Source: Candidatus Chloroploca sp. Khr17 (GTDB lineage: Bacteria; Chloroflexota; Chloroflexia; Chloroflexales; Chloroflexaceae). Taken from it: DNA of 64,000 nt. The stretch lies in assembly GCF_004138165.1 (NCBI RefSeq), contig NZ_RYFF01000001.1, positions 124,001 through 188,000 of the forward strand, read 5' to 3'. Positions 17,095 to 26,153 of the stretch are shown piece after piece; the first letter of the stretch is position 1, and every line of letters starts with the position of its first letter. The position numbers and the translations under genes are program-made. The notes beneath the pieces are model-generated. The model saw only the letters and a program-made list of their open reading frames with translations, was not told the origin of the DNA and ran no database searches.

Positions 17095-17159
17095 AGGGGC
17101 GCAGCAGCCCATGGCCCCCCTGTGGGTTCACAGGCTCCTGTGATGGCTGCTGCGCCCCT
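17095..17159. repeat. Nested inverted repeat upstream of the BTAD regulator
   Basis: 15-bp perfect arms AGGGGCGCAGCAGCC (17095-17109) and complement (17145-17159) enclose a smaller hairpin CCTGTG/CACAGG. It lies between divergent genes and ends 10 nt before a TATAAT. Confidence 0.65.
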
Positions 17160-17169
17160 ACGGATCGGC

Positions 17170-17175
17170 TATAAT
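17170..17175 (+). promoter_or_regulatory. -10 element of the BTAD regulator gene
   Basis: A perfect TATAAT in GGCTATAATGAA. The -35 position is occupied by the inverted repeat and has no recognisable match. Transcription from about 17182 would give a 24-nt leader. Confidence 0.5.
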
Positions 17176-17205
17176 GAAATCCAATTGTTGCCAATGGGAG
17201 TGGTT

Positions 17206-20200
17206 ATGCTGGTGGTGACGCTCTTTGGTGCGCCGAGGCTTGTGCGTGATGGGGTGATCGTTGAGTTACCTCGCCGCCGCGCCCGGGCACTCGTCTATTA
17301 CCTGGCAGCCCAGACTGCGCCGGTGAGCCGCGAGCAGTTGCTGGGCCTCTTCTGGCCTGATCATGACCGTAGTGGGGCTCAGCAGTTGTTGCGCACCACG
17401 TTGCACGCGGTGCGGCGTGCGCTTGGCCCAGCCTTGGTGTCTGGTGAGTACCAACTTGGCCTGGAGGCTGACGTTGATTATCGCACGTTGTTGGCGACGA
17501 TCCAGAAGCCTAATGCTGATGAGGCTGCCCTTGCCTGGGCCTTACATGGCTATCGTGATGATCTGCTCACCGATTTCAGTCTTGCTGATGCTGAGCCGTT
17601 CGAGGACTGGCTGGCCGCCGAGCGTGAACGAGCACGGATGCTGGCAATTCGCGGCTTCACCCGCCTGGCGCGACTCGCCGAGGGACGCCAAGCCTATCAG
17701 GTGGCGCTTGATGCGCTACGTCAGGCCCTTGCGTTTGATCCGCTCCAGGAAGATTTGCAACGTGATGCGATGCGCCTCCACTATTATGCCGGCGACCGAG
17801 TAGGTGCGATCCGGCGCTACGAGCACCTGCAGGATCTGCTTGATGCCGAGGTCGGGGTGCCGCCGATGCAGGCAACTCGTGAGCTCTATGATGCGCTTAT
17901 TACCGATGCGCTTGTGCGGCCTCCTGCAGAGCATGTTGCCGTCGAGTTGTCGCGGGCAGGCGAAGTTTCCCTGGTCACGCGTCCGTCCGCACCGACGCCG
18001 CTCCAGCCACCGTCGTTGCTCGCCTTGCCATTTATTGGGCGGCAGACAGAACTGGCGCTGATCGCCGAGGCGGTGACGCAAGGGCAATTAGTGTTGATCG
18101 AGGGTGAACCGGGGATTGGCAAGACGCGGCTGGCGACCGAGTTCCTGGGGCAACATGTTGCCGAGCATGGTCTGGTGCTTGTTGGTGCTGCGCGTGAACT
18201 CGAGCAGAGTCTGCCGTATCAACCGGTGATCGCCGCCTTGCGCATGCTTGCAACGCACCCCAGGTGGTCTGCGCTCCGTGCTCAGCTTGATCTGGCCCCT
18301 CTCTGGTTGCGTGAAGTTGCGCGTCTGGTGCCCGAACTGGCAGAAGCGCTCCCTGGTCAGCCAATCGCGCTGGGCAATGCTGAAGAGGCCCGTTTGTGGG
18401 AAGGCGTTGCGCAACTGGTGATGGCGCTGGTCCGTCACGTTCCGGTTGGGTTGTTGTTGGACGACCTGCACTGGGCCGATGCCAGTACGCTCGGTCTGGT
18501 GAGCTACCTCCTTCGGCGTAGCCAGGGCACCCAGGTCAGCGTGCTGGCGACGACGCGCCCAGTTCCCCCTCGTCATGCGCTGGCAACCCTGAGGGCCGGT
18601 CTGACACGTGAGAACCATCTGCGGAGGCTAGCGCTGCAGCGCCTTCACCCAACGGAAACGGCCTTCCTGGCCCAGCAACTCTGCCCCCATGATGTGGAAG
18701 CAACGGCAGCCTGGATTCAACAAACGACCGAAGGCAATCCGTATATTCTGGTTGAAGTGCTTAGCCACGCGCTCGCCACGGGGATGCTTGGCCCTGATGG
18801 GCATCTGCACCTTGATAGCGCAACGGCCCCAATCGTCCCCCCTACCGTCTATAGTTTAATTGAAGCGCGCCTCACGCGGCTTGCCGAAGGTGCTCGACGG
18901 GTGCTTGATGCGGCTGTCGTGGCTGGGCGCGAATTTGAGTTTGAAGTTGCCGCCCGCGCAGCCGCACTCTCTGAGCAGGCGGCCCTTGATGCCCTCGACG
19001 AATTGCAAGCCGCACGCCTGGTCGAGCCGCTTGATGAGCGGCGGTATCGTTTTGACCATAGCCTGACCGTCGAAGTCGCAGGGCACGAGCTTGGGATCCC
19101 TCGTCAGCGCAGCCTTCATCGGCGGATCGCTGAGGCAATGGAGGCGCTGCATCGCAACGAGCTCGATGCCATGGCGGGGATGATCGCGTGGCATTTTGCG
19201 CAGGGTGGCGCGCCCGAACGCGCCGCCGAGTATGCTTTGCGTGCTGCACGCAGGGCCACTGCGGTTGCGGCATGGAGCGAAGCAACGGCTCTGTTTGCGC
19301 AGGCCCTGGCGGGGAGCCAACCCGCCGAGCGCTTTGTCATTCTGCTTGACCTGGGCGAGGCGCTAGCGCAACAGGGTGAAGGTGCCCGCGCAGCCGAACG
19401 TCTCCGTGAAGCGCTGGCGCTTGCCACCAACGAGACGCAGGCTAACCACGCACGCCTCAAGCTAGCCGGGGTTCTTGTCGCGCAGGCCCGTTATGCTGAG
19501 GTGATCGATCTGGTGCGCGATCTGGCGACCCAAGGCACTCCCGGCGAACGTGCGCAGGCGCTCTTCCGCTGGGGCACAGCGCTCTCGTTGGAAGGCGCCG
19601 ATCTCGGCGAAGCGGCGCTGCGTCTCGGCGAAGCCGAGCGGCTCGTGATCGCGCAGGCCAGCCTCGATCAGACGGCACTGGCTCAGGTACGTTTTGAGCT
19701 TGGCAGTGTGGCGGCGCAGCAAGGCGACTTGCCCCGGGCGGTCGCCTATTACCACGAAGCAATGCATGTCGCTGATGCGGTTTCAGAAGCACCCGACAGA
19801 TTGAATCAGGCCATGATGTGGCGCATTCTGGCCCGTAACAATCTGGCGTACCATTTGCACCTGCTTGGTGACCTTGAACCAGCAGAAGGCTATCTTGGTG
19901 AAGCGCTCAAGCTCGCTGAAGCTGCGGGCTTCCTTGGTCTGCAACCCTACCTGCTCTCGACCAAGGGTGAACTTGCCCTGGCCCGAGAGCAGCTAGATCA
20001 CGCCGAGCAGGCCTTTAGCGCGGGCTTGGCGCTAGCCGAACGGCTTGATGTCCCCGAGCGCATCGCGGGCCTAGTGGCGAACCTCGGCCTGGTCGCGCTA
20101 CGACGAGGCGAAACGAGTCTCGCGATTCACCGTCTTTCGACGGCGCAGGCGCAAGCCGATGCGCTTGGCACCCATCATCTGGCCGCACAGATCCGCATCT

Positions 20201-20313
20201 GGCTCGCGCCGCTCTTGCCGCCCCACGAAGCGCGAACCCTCTTTGCCGAAGCTCGTGGCATTGCCGAAGCAGGGAAGCGCCAGCGTCTGCTTGATGAGCT
20301 TGCCCACATTTGA
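17206..20313 (+). CDS. Large BTAD/AAA/TPR transcriptional regulator (SARP-LAL type)
   Basis: A 1035-residue cytosolic signal-integrating regulator. The N-terminus is a short winged-helix-like domain (VTLFGAPRLVRDGVIVELPR, with RRARALVYYLA) followed by a BTAD helical domain (about 90-240, FDPLQEDLQRDAMRLHYY). An AAA/STAND ATPase follows: Walker A GEPGIGKT near 300 and Walker B LLLDDLHWAD near 417. The last 400 residues are TPR-like helical repeats. Such proteins couple ligand or partner binding to transcription. I start at MLVVTLFGAP after GGGAG with 6-nt spacing, dropping 28 upstream codons. No target is indicated by neighbours. Confidence 0.87.
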   Translation: MLVVTLFGAPRLVRDGVIVELPRRRARALVYYLAAQTAPVSREQLLGLFWPDHDRSGAQQLLRTTLHAVRRALGPALVSGEYQLGLEADVDYRTLLATIQKPNADEAALAWALHGYRDDLLTDFSLADAEPFEDWLAAERERARMLAIRGFTRLARLAEGRQAYQVALDALRQALAFDPLQEDLQRDAMRLHYYAGDRVGAIRRYEHLQDLLDAEVGVPPMQATRELYDALITDALVRPPAEHVAVELSRAGEVSLVTRPSAPTPLQPPSLLALPFIGRQTELALIAEAVTQGQLVLIEGEPGIGKTRLATEFLGQHVAEHGLVLVGAARELEQSLPYQPVIAALRMLATHPRWSALRAQLDLAPLWLREVARLVPELAEALPGQPIALGNAEEARLWEGVAQLVMALVRHVPVGLLLDDLHWADASTLGLVSYLLRRSQGTQVSVLATTRPVPPRHALATLRAGLTRENHLRRLALQRLHPTETAFLAQQLCPHDVEATAAWIQQTTEGNPYILVEVLSHALATGMLGPDGHLHLDSATAPIVPPTVYSLIEARLTRLAEGARRVLDAAVVAGREFEFEVAARAAALSEQAALDALDELQAARLVEPLDERRYRFDHSLTVEVAGHELGIPRQRSLHRRIAEAMEALHRNELDAMAGMIAWHFAQGGAPERAAEYALRAARRATAVAAWSEATALFAQALAGSQPAERFVILLDLGEALAQQGEGARAAERLREALALATNETQANHARLKLAGVLVAQARYAEVIDLVRDLATQGTPGERAQALFRWGTALSLEGADLGEAALRLGEAERLVIAQASLDQTALAQVRFELGSVAAQQGDLPRAVAYYHEAMHVADAVSEAPDRLNQAMMWRILARNNLAYHLHLLGDLEPAEGYLGEALKLAEAAGFLGLQPYLLSTKGELALAREQLDHAEQAFSAGLALAERLDVPERIAGLVANLGLVALRRGETSLAIHRLSTAQAQADALGTHHLAAQIRIWLAPLLPPHEARTLFAEARGIAEAGKRQRLLDELAHI

Positions 20314-20408
20314 AGCACTGTTGCCGCGTTAGGGCAGTTTTGCGCAAGTACCGAGCTTGCTTGCGCTGGATTTGAGAGCGCACCCCCATCCGCCCCGGAT
20401 GGCACCGT

Positions 20409-20470
20409 AGGGGGGAAGCACTCGCGCACGCGCACCGGGCCATGGCCCGGTGCGCGTGCGCTTCCCCCCT
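20409..20470. terminator. Bidirectional hairpin between convergent regulator and oppC-like gene
   Basis: An inner perfect 18-bp palindrome (20425-20460, GCGCACCGGGCCA centre) is extended by AGGGGGGAAG/CTTCCCCCCT arms, with a 6-nt bulge on the left side. It lies between two genes that meet tail to tail. Confidence 0.7.
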
Positions 20471-20471
20471 C

Positions 20472-21455
20472 CTAACGCCCGGCATCCCGCGGATCAAGCG
20501 CATCGCGCAACCCATCACCCAGGAAGGTGAAAGAGATCACGAGCGTTGAGAGTAGCAAGACGGGGAAAAGCAACATCCAGGGGCCGGAACTGAGATTGTT
20601 GAACCCATCGGTCATCATCTGCCCAAGGCTGGTCGGCAACGGATTGGCTGGATCCACCGAAGGCCGCATCCCGACCCCGAGAAAGGTCAGAATCGCTTCC
20701 GCCAGGATCAGGCTAGGGATACTGAACGAAACCGCCACAATGATCGGGGCGAGCGTATTGGGCAAAATATGGCGCACAAGAATGCGGCTGGTCGGTATGC
20801 CGAGCGCTCGCGCTGCCTCGACAAATTCCTTCTCCTTGAGCGAGAGCACCTGCCCACGCACAAGACGGGCAAGGCTCGTCCAGCCAACCACAGCCAGGGC
20901 GGTAAAGATCAACAAGAGACCATTAAACGCCTTGCCAAATAAAGTCTCGCGGAAAGCCACGGTGAGCGTAATGATGAAGAGCAGATCAGGGAAGGAGGCA
21001 ACAATTTCAGTCAAACGCATCAACAGGTTATCAACCCAACCACCACGAAAACCGGCCACGAGGCCGATACCGACCCCGATCACCACAATAATGATCTGTG
21101 GCACCACCCCCACAATCAAGGAGACGCGCGTCGCAAAGATCAGGCGGCTCAGAATATCACGGCCATTGGTATCGGTACCGAGAATATGTTCAGGATTCGG
21201 CTGGCGGTTTGGATTATCGGTGACCCAGATCGGCGGGCGAAGGCTGTTATTGGAAGTCTGGGTGACCGGATTTTTGGGCGCAAGCCAGGGTGCCGCAACT
21301 GCGATAAACACATAGAGGAACACCATCGTGATCCCAAGCATGGCCGCCTTATTGCGGCGGAGCCGTCGCCACGCATCCCCCCAAAGGCTTCGAGGTTTTG
21401 TTGCCGTGAGGTTGAGCTCTTCGAGCGCTGATGCTGAACGGGCCGTGGTTGCCAT
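20472..21455 (-). CDS. Oligopeptide/dipeptide ABC transporter permease (DppC/OppC family)
   Basis: A 327-residue inner-membrane permease. The N-terminus has the OppC_N pattern RRLRRNKAAMLGITMVFLYV, then a periplasmic loop with HILGTDTNGRDILSRLIFATR, typical of DppC/OppC. The EAA loop is EAARALGIPTSRILVRHILPN. It works with the DppB-like permease 59 nt upstream in the same operon. No ATPase genes follow; transcription runs into the hairpin at 20409-20470. Confidence 0.92.
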   Translation of the reverse strand: MATTARSASALEELNLTATKPRSLWGDAWRRLRRNKAAMLGITMVFLYVFIAVAAPWLAPKNPVTQTSNNSLRPPIWVTDNPNRQPNPEHILGTDTNGRDILSRLIFATRVSLIVGVVPQIIIVVIGVGIGLVAGFRGGWVDNLLMRLTEIVASFPDLLFIITLTVAFRETLFGKAFNGLLLIFTALAVVGWTSLARLVRGQVLSLKEKEFVEAARALGIPTSRILVRHILPNTLAPIIVAVSFSIPSLILAEAILTFLGVGMRPSVDPANPLPTSLGQMMTDGFNNLSSGPWMLLFPVLLLSTLVISFTFLGDGLRDALDPRDAGR

Positions 21456-21514
21456 ATGGTTGTACTCCGTTGGTGAGGGCTGCGCCCCGCATATGTGGGG
21501 ACAGAGGCTCGCCC

Positions 21515-22519
21515 TTATTTATAGCTGATTCGCGGATCAACCACACCGTAGGCAATGTCTACCATGAGATTGGCGAGGCCAAGAAAAAAGACAAAGACCA
21601 GCGCGCCGGCCATGATCATGGAATAATCGCGTTTGCCGATGGCTTCGATCAACAGCGAACCCATGCCGGGAACTTGAAAAATAATTTCGGTGTAGAGCGT
21701 GCCGGTAATCAACGCTGCCGAGAGTGGCCCGAGGATCGTAATGACGGGCAGCACCGCATTTTTCAACATATGCCGCCAGACAACGACCTGATCGTTGAGG
21801 CCCTTGGCTTGCGCGGTGCGTACATAATCTTGCCGCTTGACCTCGAGGACACTCGAGCGCGTCAGGCGGGTAATAAAGCCGAGCGAGGTTGAGCCGAGCG
21901 CAATCGTGGGGAGAATCCACGGGCGGATCGGATCATTCCAGTTGGGCAAGACGGTAAACCATTGCAACCCGCTTGCAAAGATCAAGACAAGCAGAAAACC
22001 AACAATGAGGGTCGAGAGCGAAACAAAGAACGTTGAGGTCAAGAGCACCAGATAATCAATCCAGGTATTCTGTTTGAGCGCAGCAAGCACGCCCATCGGA
22101 ATGCCAAGCAGCACCGCAAAGAGGAGCGCCTGTACCCCCAGGCGGGCCGAATAATAAAAGCGGCTCGGCTTGCCTCCACGCTCACCAAACAACTCTTGCT
22201 GCACGGTACGCGCCCCACGCGAGCTATAGGTTGGCCCGAAGTTGCCGCCAATCGCACCCCAGCGGATCGCTTGTTCACCAGTCTTTGGATCGGTGACGAC
22301 ATCGAGAAACATATACCGCGTAAATTGGCGCCAAAAGGGTAGATCCATGCCAAAGCGATCCCGTAGCACCGCCTCGACCTGTGGTGACATCTGACGTCGC
22401 GTTGGATCGGTATCAAATGGCCCCCCAGGCGTCATTTTGGCAATACCAAAGGTCAGCAGGCCAACAATAACCAGCACTGGGATCTGCCAGAGAATGCGAC
22501 GAATAATATACGCCGTCAT
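21515..22519 (-). CDS. Oligopeptide/dipeptide ABC transporter permease (DppB/OppB family)
   Basis: A 334-residue inner-membrane permease with the family N-terminus MTAYIIRRILWQIPVLVIVG and the EAA loop VRTAQAKGLNDQVVVWRHML. The C-terminal GTLYTEIIFQVPGMGSLL is typical. A periplasmic insertion of about 60 residues follows the first membrane segment (DPKTGEQAIRWGAIGGNFG), as in many DppB proteins. It lies between the binding-protein gene and the DppC-like gene. Confidence 0.92.
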   Translation of the reverse strand: MTAYIIRRILWQIPVLVIVGLLTFGIAKMTPGGPFDTDPTRRQMSPQVEAVLRDRFGMDLPFWRQFTRYMFLDVVTDPKTGEQAIRWGAIGGNFGPTYSSRGARTVQQELFGERGGKPSRFYYSARLGVQALLFAVLLGIPMGVLAALKQNTWIDYLVLLTSTFFVSLSTLIVGFLLVLIFASGLQWFTVLPNWNDPIRPWILPTIALGSTSLGFITRLTRSSVLEVKRQDYVRTAQAKGLNDQVVVWRHMLKNAVLPVITILGPLSAALITGTLYTEIIFQVPGMGSLLIEAIGKRDYSMIMAGALVFVFFLGLANLMVDIAYGVVDPRISYK

Positions 22520-22600
22520 AGCATTATGCTCCGCTCAAGGGGTTTGGGGCCTGCGGCCCATACGCATTATGTCGAAGGCGGTCGCCCTACCAGCCCGGTG

Positions 22601-22651
22601 CGTATGCTGGCACAAACGGCCAACTTTGTTGGCCGTTTGTGCCAGCATACG
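22601..22651. repeat. Perfect 24-bp hairpin with 3-nt loop in the peptide transporter operon
   Basis: Arms 22601-22624 and 22628-22651 are exact complements around TTT. It lies in the 231-nt gap between the binding-protein gene and the permease genes. Stability control or partial termination between unequal-demand genes is an inference. Confidence 0.8.
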
Positions 22652-22683
22652 TGAAATAGCTGGGGGCTGCGCCCCCAAAACCG

Positions 22684-22736
22684 GCTTCTTCGCTGGAACA
22701 GAGCCAACATAGCTGGCTCTGTTCCAACGAAAGGAA
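22684..22736. terminator. Second near-perfect hairpin after the binding-protein gene
   Basis: Arms of about 24 nt (to 22708, from 22712) pair around ATA with few mismatches. It begins 14 nt beyond the binding-protein stop in the direction of transcription. Its stem resembles that of the hairpin at 9640-9690 (both include TTCGCTGGAA-type sequence). Confidence 0.65.
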
Positions 22737-22750
22737 GCCCCTAAACTCCA

Positions 22751-24544
22751 TCAGGGCTGGACATCAACATTCGGCAGGTTGAAGAAGCCATACCAGTAAT
22801 CAATCGGCGTAATTGTCTCGCCGGTGACACCCTGGACATACGGCTTGACGAGTTCATAGCCACCGTCGTTGCGGGTGAAGGCAACCGGTGCATCAGTCAC
22901 CAGGATCTCTTGCGCCTGAGCATAGAGCTCGGCCCGTTTGACGGGATCCTGCTCGACATCAGCCTGCGTCACCAGGGCATCAAACTCGGGATTGGAATAG
23001 CCAACACGGGTGCTCAGCAGACCATTAGTCTGGAAGAGCGAGATCCAGTTCTGGGGATCGGGATAATCGGCGCACCAGCCGAGCGAGAACATCTGGGGCG
23101 GGTTATCCTTGGTGGCCGCCGAAAAAGCGGTCGGGTCAATCGGGTCAAGGACGGCATCAATGCCCAGGTTGGTCTTCAACTGGCCGGCCATCCACTCGAA
23201 GCGGGCATTATTGCGCGCACTGGCCGAATAGGTCAACTTGATCTCGGGCAGGTTCTCGACGCCGCCATACGAAGACTCGGCGATCATGGCTTTGGCCGCC
23301 TCGGGATCAAATTCCCACAGGCGCAACTCGGGCTGGTAGCCAGGGAAGCCTGGGGGGATAAAGCTATAGGCCACGCTGCCGAGACCACCAAAGATATCGC
23401 GGTTCCAGGCTTCGCGGTCAAACGCCTGGGCAAAGCCCTGCCGCACCTTGAGATCCTCGAAGGGTGCCTTGGTCGTATTGAAGCCAAAGTAGAACGTGCA
23501 GGAACCACTGACCGGCAAGAGCTCCTGGCTTAGTGTCGGATCGCTTTGCACAGCCTGGAGATCTTCGGGGGCAACGGCGAGCATATCGAGTTCACCATTC
23601 TGATAAGCCTGGAACGCGACCTGGCTTTCGGTGATCATATAGTACTCGACACGCTGCAGTGCGACAGGGCCAAGTGGCCCGGCATAGTTGGGATTGGGTT
23701 CCCAGACGGCCCGATTGCCGTGGTCCCACTCGGTCAGGACAAAAGGTCCATTACCAATATAATTCTCGGGGTAGTACCACCAGTCGTCACCCTGGGCGAT
23801 ATCCTGCTCGCGTGCTGGGGCACCAATCCAGAGGGCGGCCATCGAGAGGAAATAGGGAGCCGGAGCAACGAGTTCAATTTCGAGGGTCAGGTCATCAATG
23901 GCCTTAACGCCGAAGTTCGCCAGCAACTCGTCCTGGTCACGGGCGAGGGTTTCCTCCATCTCCATGCCCTCACAAGCCGTAGCCGAATACTCGCTATAGC
24001 CTTTGATGATGCCACATGGCAGCGACTGATACTCACCGGCCGTCTCGGGGTCAGCGAGGCGGCGCCAGGCATACTCAAAATTCTGCGCCGTCACGGGGGT
24101 GCCATCGCTATACTGACCATCGGGCCGCAGCTTGAAGGTATACTTCAACCCATCAGCCGAGGTCTCAACACTCTCGGCGGCGGCAGGGATGGGTTCCATA
24201 TTACCATCGAAGGTCATCAAGGCCTGATAGGCCATCATGATGAACTGAATTTCACGCACAAAACTGGACTTTTGCGGATCGACATTATCAGGTTCGCTCT
24301 CGGTATTGATCCGCAGCACACCGGCCTGAGCGGTACCACCACTAGGGGCCGGGGGGGTGGTTGGCGCATCAGGGGCCGGGGGGGTGGTTGGCGCATCAGG
24401 GGCCGGGGCAGTTGTCGCTGCCTCGGGTGCGGGTGGGGTGGTCGGGGCGGTTGCCGTGCCACCACCACAGGCGGCCAGGATGGGCAAGAGCAGCGCCAGC
24501 AGCATGACTACGGCCAGGCTGCTACGCCAGTTCAATTTGTTCAT
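22751..24544 (-). CDS. Oligopeptide ABC transporter substrate-binding lipoprotein (OppA/DppA family)
   Basis: A 597-residue SBP_bac_5 lipoprotein. It has a signal peptide with the lipobox LAAC, then a linker rich in Ala, Pro and Thr with repeated APDAPTTPP units (tandem DNA repeat near 24351-24410). The mature domain starts GVLRINTESEPDNVDPQ and includes ESVETSADGLKYTFKLRPD. It would bind peptides outside the membrane for the two permeases downstream. The start MNKLNWRSS follows AAGGAGTATCTTCT; the longer frame (36 codons) was rejected. Two hairpins separate it from the permeases, which may favour higher binding-protein output. Confidence 0.93.
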   Translation of the reverse strand: MNKLNWRSSLAVVMLLALLLPILAACGGGTATAPTTPPAPEAATTAPAPDAPTTPPAPDAPTTPPAPSGGTAQAGVLRINTESEPDNVDPQKSSFVREIQFIMMAYQALMTFDGNMEPIPAAAESVETSADGLKYTFKLRPDGQYSDGTPVTAQNFEYAWRRLADPETAGEYQSLPCGIIKGYSEYSATACEGMEMEETLARDQDELLANFGVKAIDDLTLEIELVAPAPYFLSMAALWIGAPAREQDIAQGDDWWYYPENYIGNGPFVLTEWDHGNRAVWEPNPNYAGPLGPVALQRVEYYMITESQVAFQAYQNGELDMLAVAPEDLQAVQSDPTLSQELLPVSGSCTFYFGFNTTKAPFEDLKVRQGFAQAFDREAWNRDIFGGLGSVAYSFIPPGFPGYQPELRLWEFDPEAAKAMIAESSYGGVENLPEIKLTYSASARNNARFEWMAGQLKTNLGIDAVLDPIDPTAFSAATKDNPPQMFSLGWCADYPDPQNWISLFQTNGLLSTRVGYSNPEFDALVTQADVEQDPVKRAELYAQAQEILVTDAPVAFTRNDGGYELVKPYVQGVTGETITPIDYWYGFFNLPNVDVQP

Positions 24545-24858
24545 AGAAGATACTCCTTCAGCAAGCAAAGCTATCACAAAAGCCAACGCAAAGAACACCA
24601 TAAATAGCGCGATAGGCATTCTCCTGGGTGCGTGAGTGCGCCCCGATTGCAAGGCGGCAAGTATCAGCGGCCCGCAGCTTCATTGCGTTCAGCCGAGGAG
24701 GTTCTGTAGCGTAAATGGTCGTTCATCCGGCACAACAGTGTGTCGGAGCATGGGGAAGAAATACCCGTGTTTTGGGTGGGTTTATCCATCATTGAAGTGG
24801 CGGAATCGTACCATGTCCGTTTCGTGCTGTCAAGGTTCCATATTGGGCAGGGGCGTGG

Positions 24859-24864
24859 TATAAT
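24859..24864 (+). promoter_or_regulatory. -10 element upstream of the FmdB-like gene
   Basis: A perfect TATAAT in GTGGTATAATCAGG. The -35 region is weak (TTCCAT). A start near 24871 gives a 46-nt leader. Confidence 0.5.
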
Positions 24865-24916
24865 CAGGGTACGGAAGCTACAAACTGGAAATCAGGTTCT
24901 ATTTTGAGGTGGCCCT

Positions 24917-25165
24917 ATGCCAATGTATGAGTATGGTTGTGCCGTGTGCCATAGTCACTTTGATCTCTTGCGCCGGATGGATCAGGATGACAAAGACATT
25001 ACCTGTCCCGCCTGTGGAAGTGAACATGTCCACCGCCAGTTATCGGTCTTTGCCGCGCATAGCCGTGGTGGTTCATTGCGTTCAGAGGTATCTGCGATGA
25101 GTGCGCCTGCCGGTGGGGGATGTGGATCAGGATGTTGCGGCGGTACGTGCGCATCAAGGAACTGA
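24917..25165 (+). CDS. FmdB-family zinc ribbon protein
   Basis: An 82-residue protein with the FmdB/CxxC_CxxC_SSSS zinc ribbon: MPMYEYGCAVC, then ITCPACGS, placing Cys at 8, 11, 30 and 33. The tail is rich in Gly and Cys (GGGCGSGCCGGTC). Members are small putative regulators, first noted near formamidase genes; the role here is unknown. GAGGTGG precedes the start. The stop lies 4 nt before the nucleotidyltransferase start, so they are co-transcribed. Confidence 0.88.
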   Translation: MPMYEYGCAVCHSHFDLLRRMDQDDKDITCPACGSEHVHRQLSVFAAHSRGGSLRSEVSAMSAPAGGGCGSGCCGGTCASRN

Positions 25166-25169
25166 AGCT

Positions 25170-26147
25170 ATGCGGGTTATGATCTTGACGGCAGGGTTGG
25201 GTACGCGTTTGCGGCCTCATACATTTAGCAAACCAAAACCGCTGGTGCAGGTTGCGGGCAAACCAGTACTCGCGCATATTATTGATGATCTTCTCCATTT
25301 GCAGATTGACGAACTAATCTGTGTGACAGGCTATTTAGGCAAACAAATCGAAGAATTTGTCTGTCAAAATTACGGTCATATTCCGCTACGTTTTCTTGTA
25401 CAAAAGGAAATGCGTGGTCAAGCCGATGCGATCTATCTCGCCAATGAGATCAGTGGCCCGTTGCTGGTGGTGTTTGGTGATGGCCTCGTCGGCATTGACA
25501 AAGAACGGTTGGCGACCCATCCCAGCGAAGGCATTATCTACTGCAAAGAAGTCGATGACCCACGTCGCTTTGGGGTGGCGGTGGTTGAGCAGGGGCGCAT
25601 TGTACGTCTGGTAGAAAAACCCATCGAGCCAGTCTCGAACCTGGCGGTCGTAGGCTTCTATTATTTGCCTGAAGCGCAGCGCTTGATGGATGCGATCGGC
25701 TATGTTATGGAGCACAATATCCAGACCAAAGGCGAGTACTATCTGGCCGATGCGTTGCAGGTGATGATTGAACGGGGTGAGATTTTGCATGCCGAAGCCG
25801 TGCCGATGTGGCGTGATTGCGGCACGGTCGAGGCGCTGCTGGATACCAATCGGTATCTGTTAGACCACGGGCATAGCCTCATGGTTGATGGGATGCACTC
25901 GGTGATTATTCCCCCCGTGCATATTGCCCCCAATGCGGTGATTGAAAACTCGGTGGTTGGTCCGTATGTTTCGGTCGCAGAGGGGGCCGTCATTCGTACA
26001 TCCATTATCCAAAATACGATTGTGAACGCTGGTGCGCAAATCCAATCTGTGATTATGTCGGGGAGTTTGATCGGAGATAAGGCTTATGTCGATGGGATCA
26101 GTCACGAACTGAACATCGGTGATGCCTCAGATATTCGCCTTGGATAG
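25170..26147 (+). CDS. Sugar nucleotidyltransferase with C-terminal left-handed beta-helix
   Basis: A 325-residue cytosolic enzyme that activates sugar 1-phosphates. The nucleotide-binding signature GLGTRLRPHTFSKPKPL is near residue 9, and VVFGDGLVGID holds a metal-site Asp. The last 85 residues form hexapeptide repeats (APNAVIENSVVGPYVSVAEG). It resembles glucose-1-phosphate thymidylyl- or uridylyltransferase-like proteins with an LbH tail; NTP and sugar choice are uncertain. I start at MRVMILTAG after AAGGA, dropping 23 upstream codons that overlap fmdB. Confidence 0.88.
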   Translation: MRVMILTAGLGTRLRPHTFSKPKPLVQVAGKPVLAHIIDDLLHLQIDELICVTGYLGKQIEEFVCQNYGHIPLRFLVQKEMRGQADAIYLANEISGPLLVVFGDGLVGIDKERLATHPSEGIIYCKEVDDPRRFGVAVVEQGRIVRLVEKPIEPVSNLAVVGFYYLPEAQRLMDAIGYVMEHNIQTKGEYYLADALQVMIERGEILHAEAVPMWRDCGTVEALLDTNRYLLDHGHSLMVDGMHSVIIPPVHIAPNAVIENSVVGPYVSVAEGAVIRTSIIQNTIVNAGAQIQSVIMSGSLIGDKAYVDGISHELNIGDASDIRLG

Positions 26148-26153
26148 GAGCCT

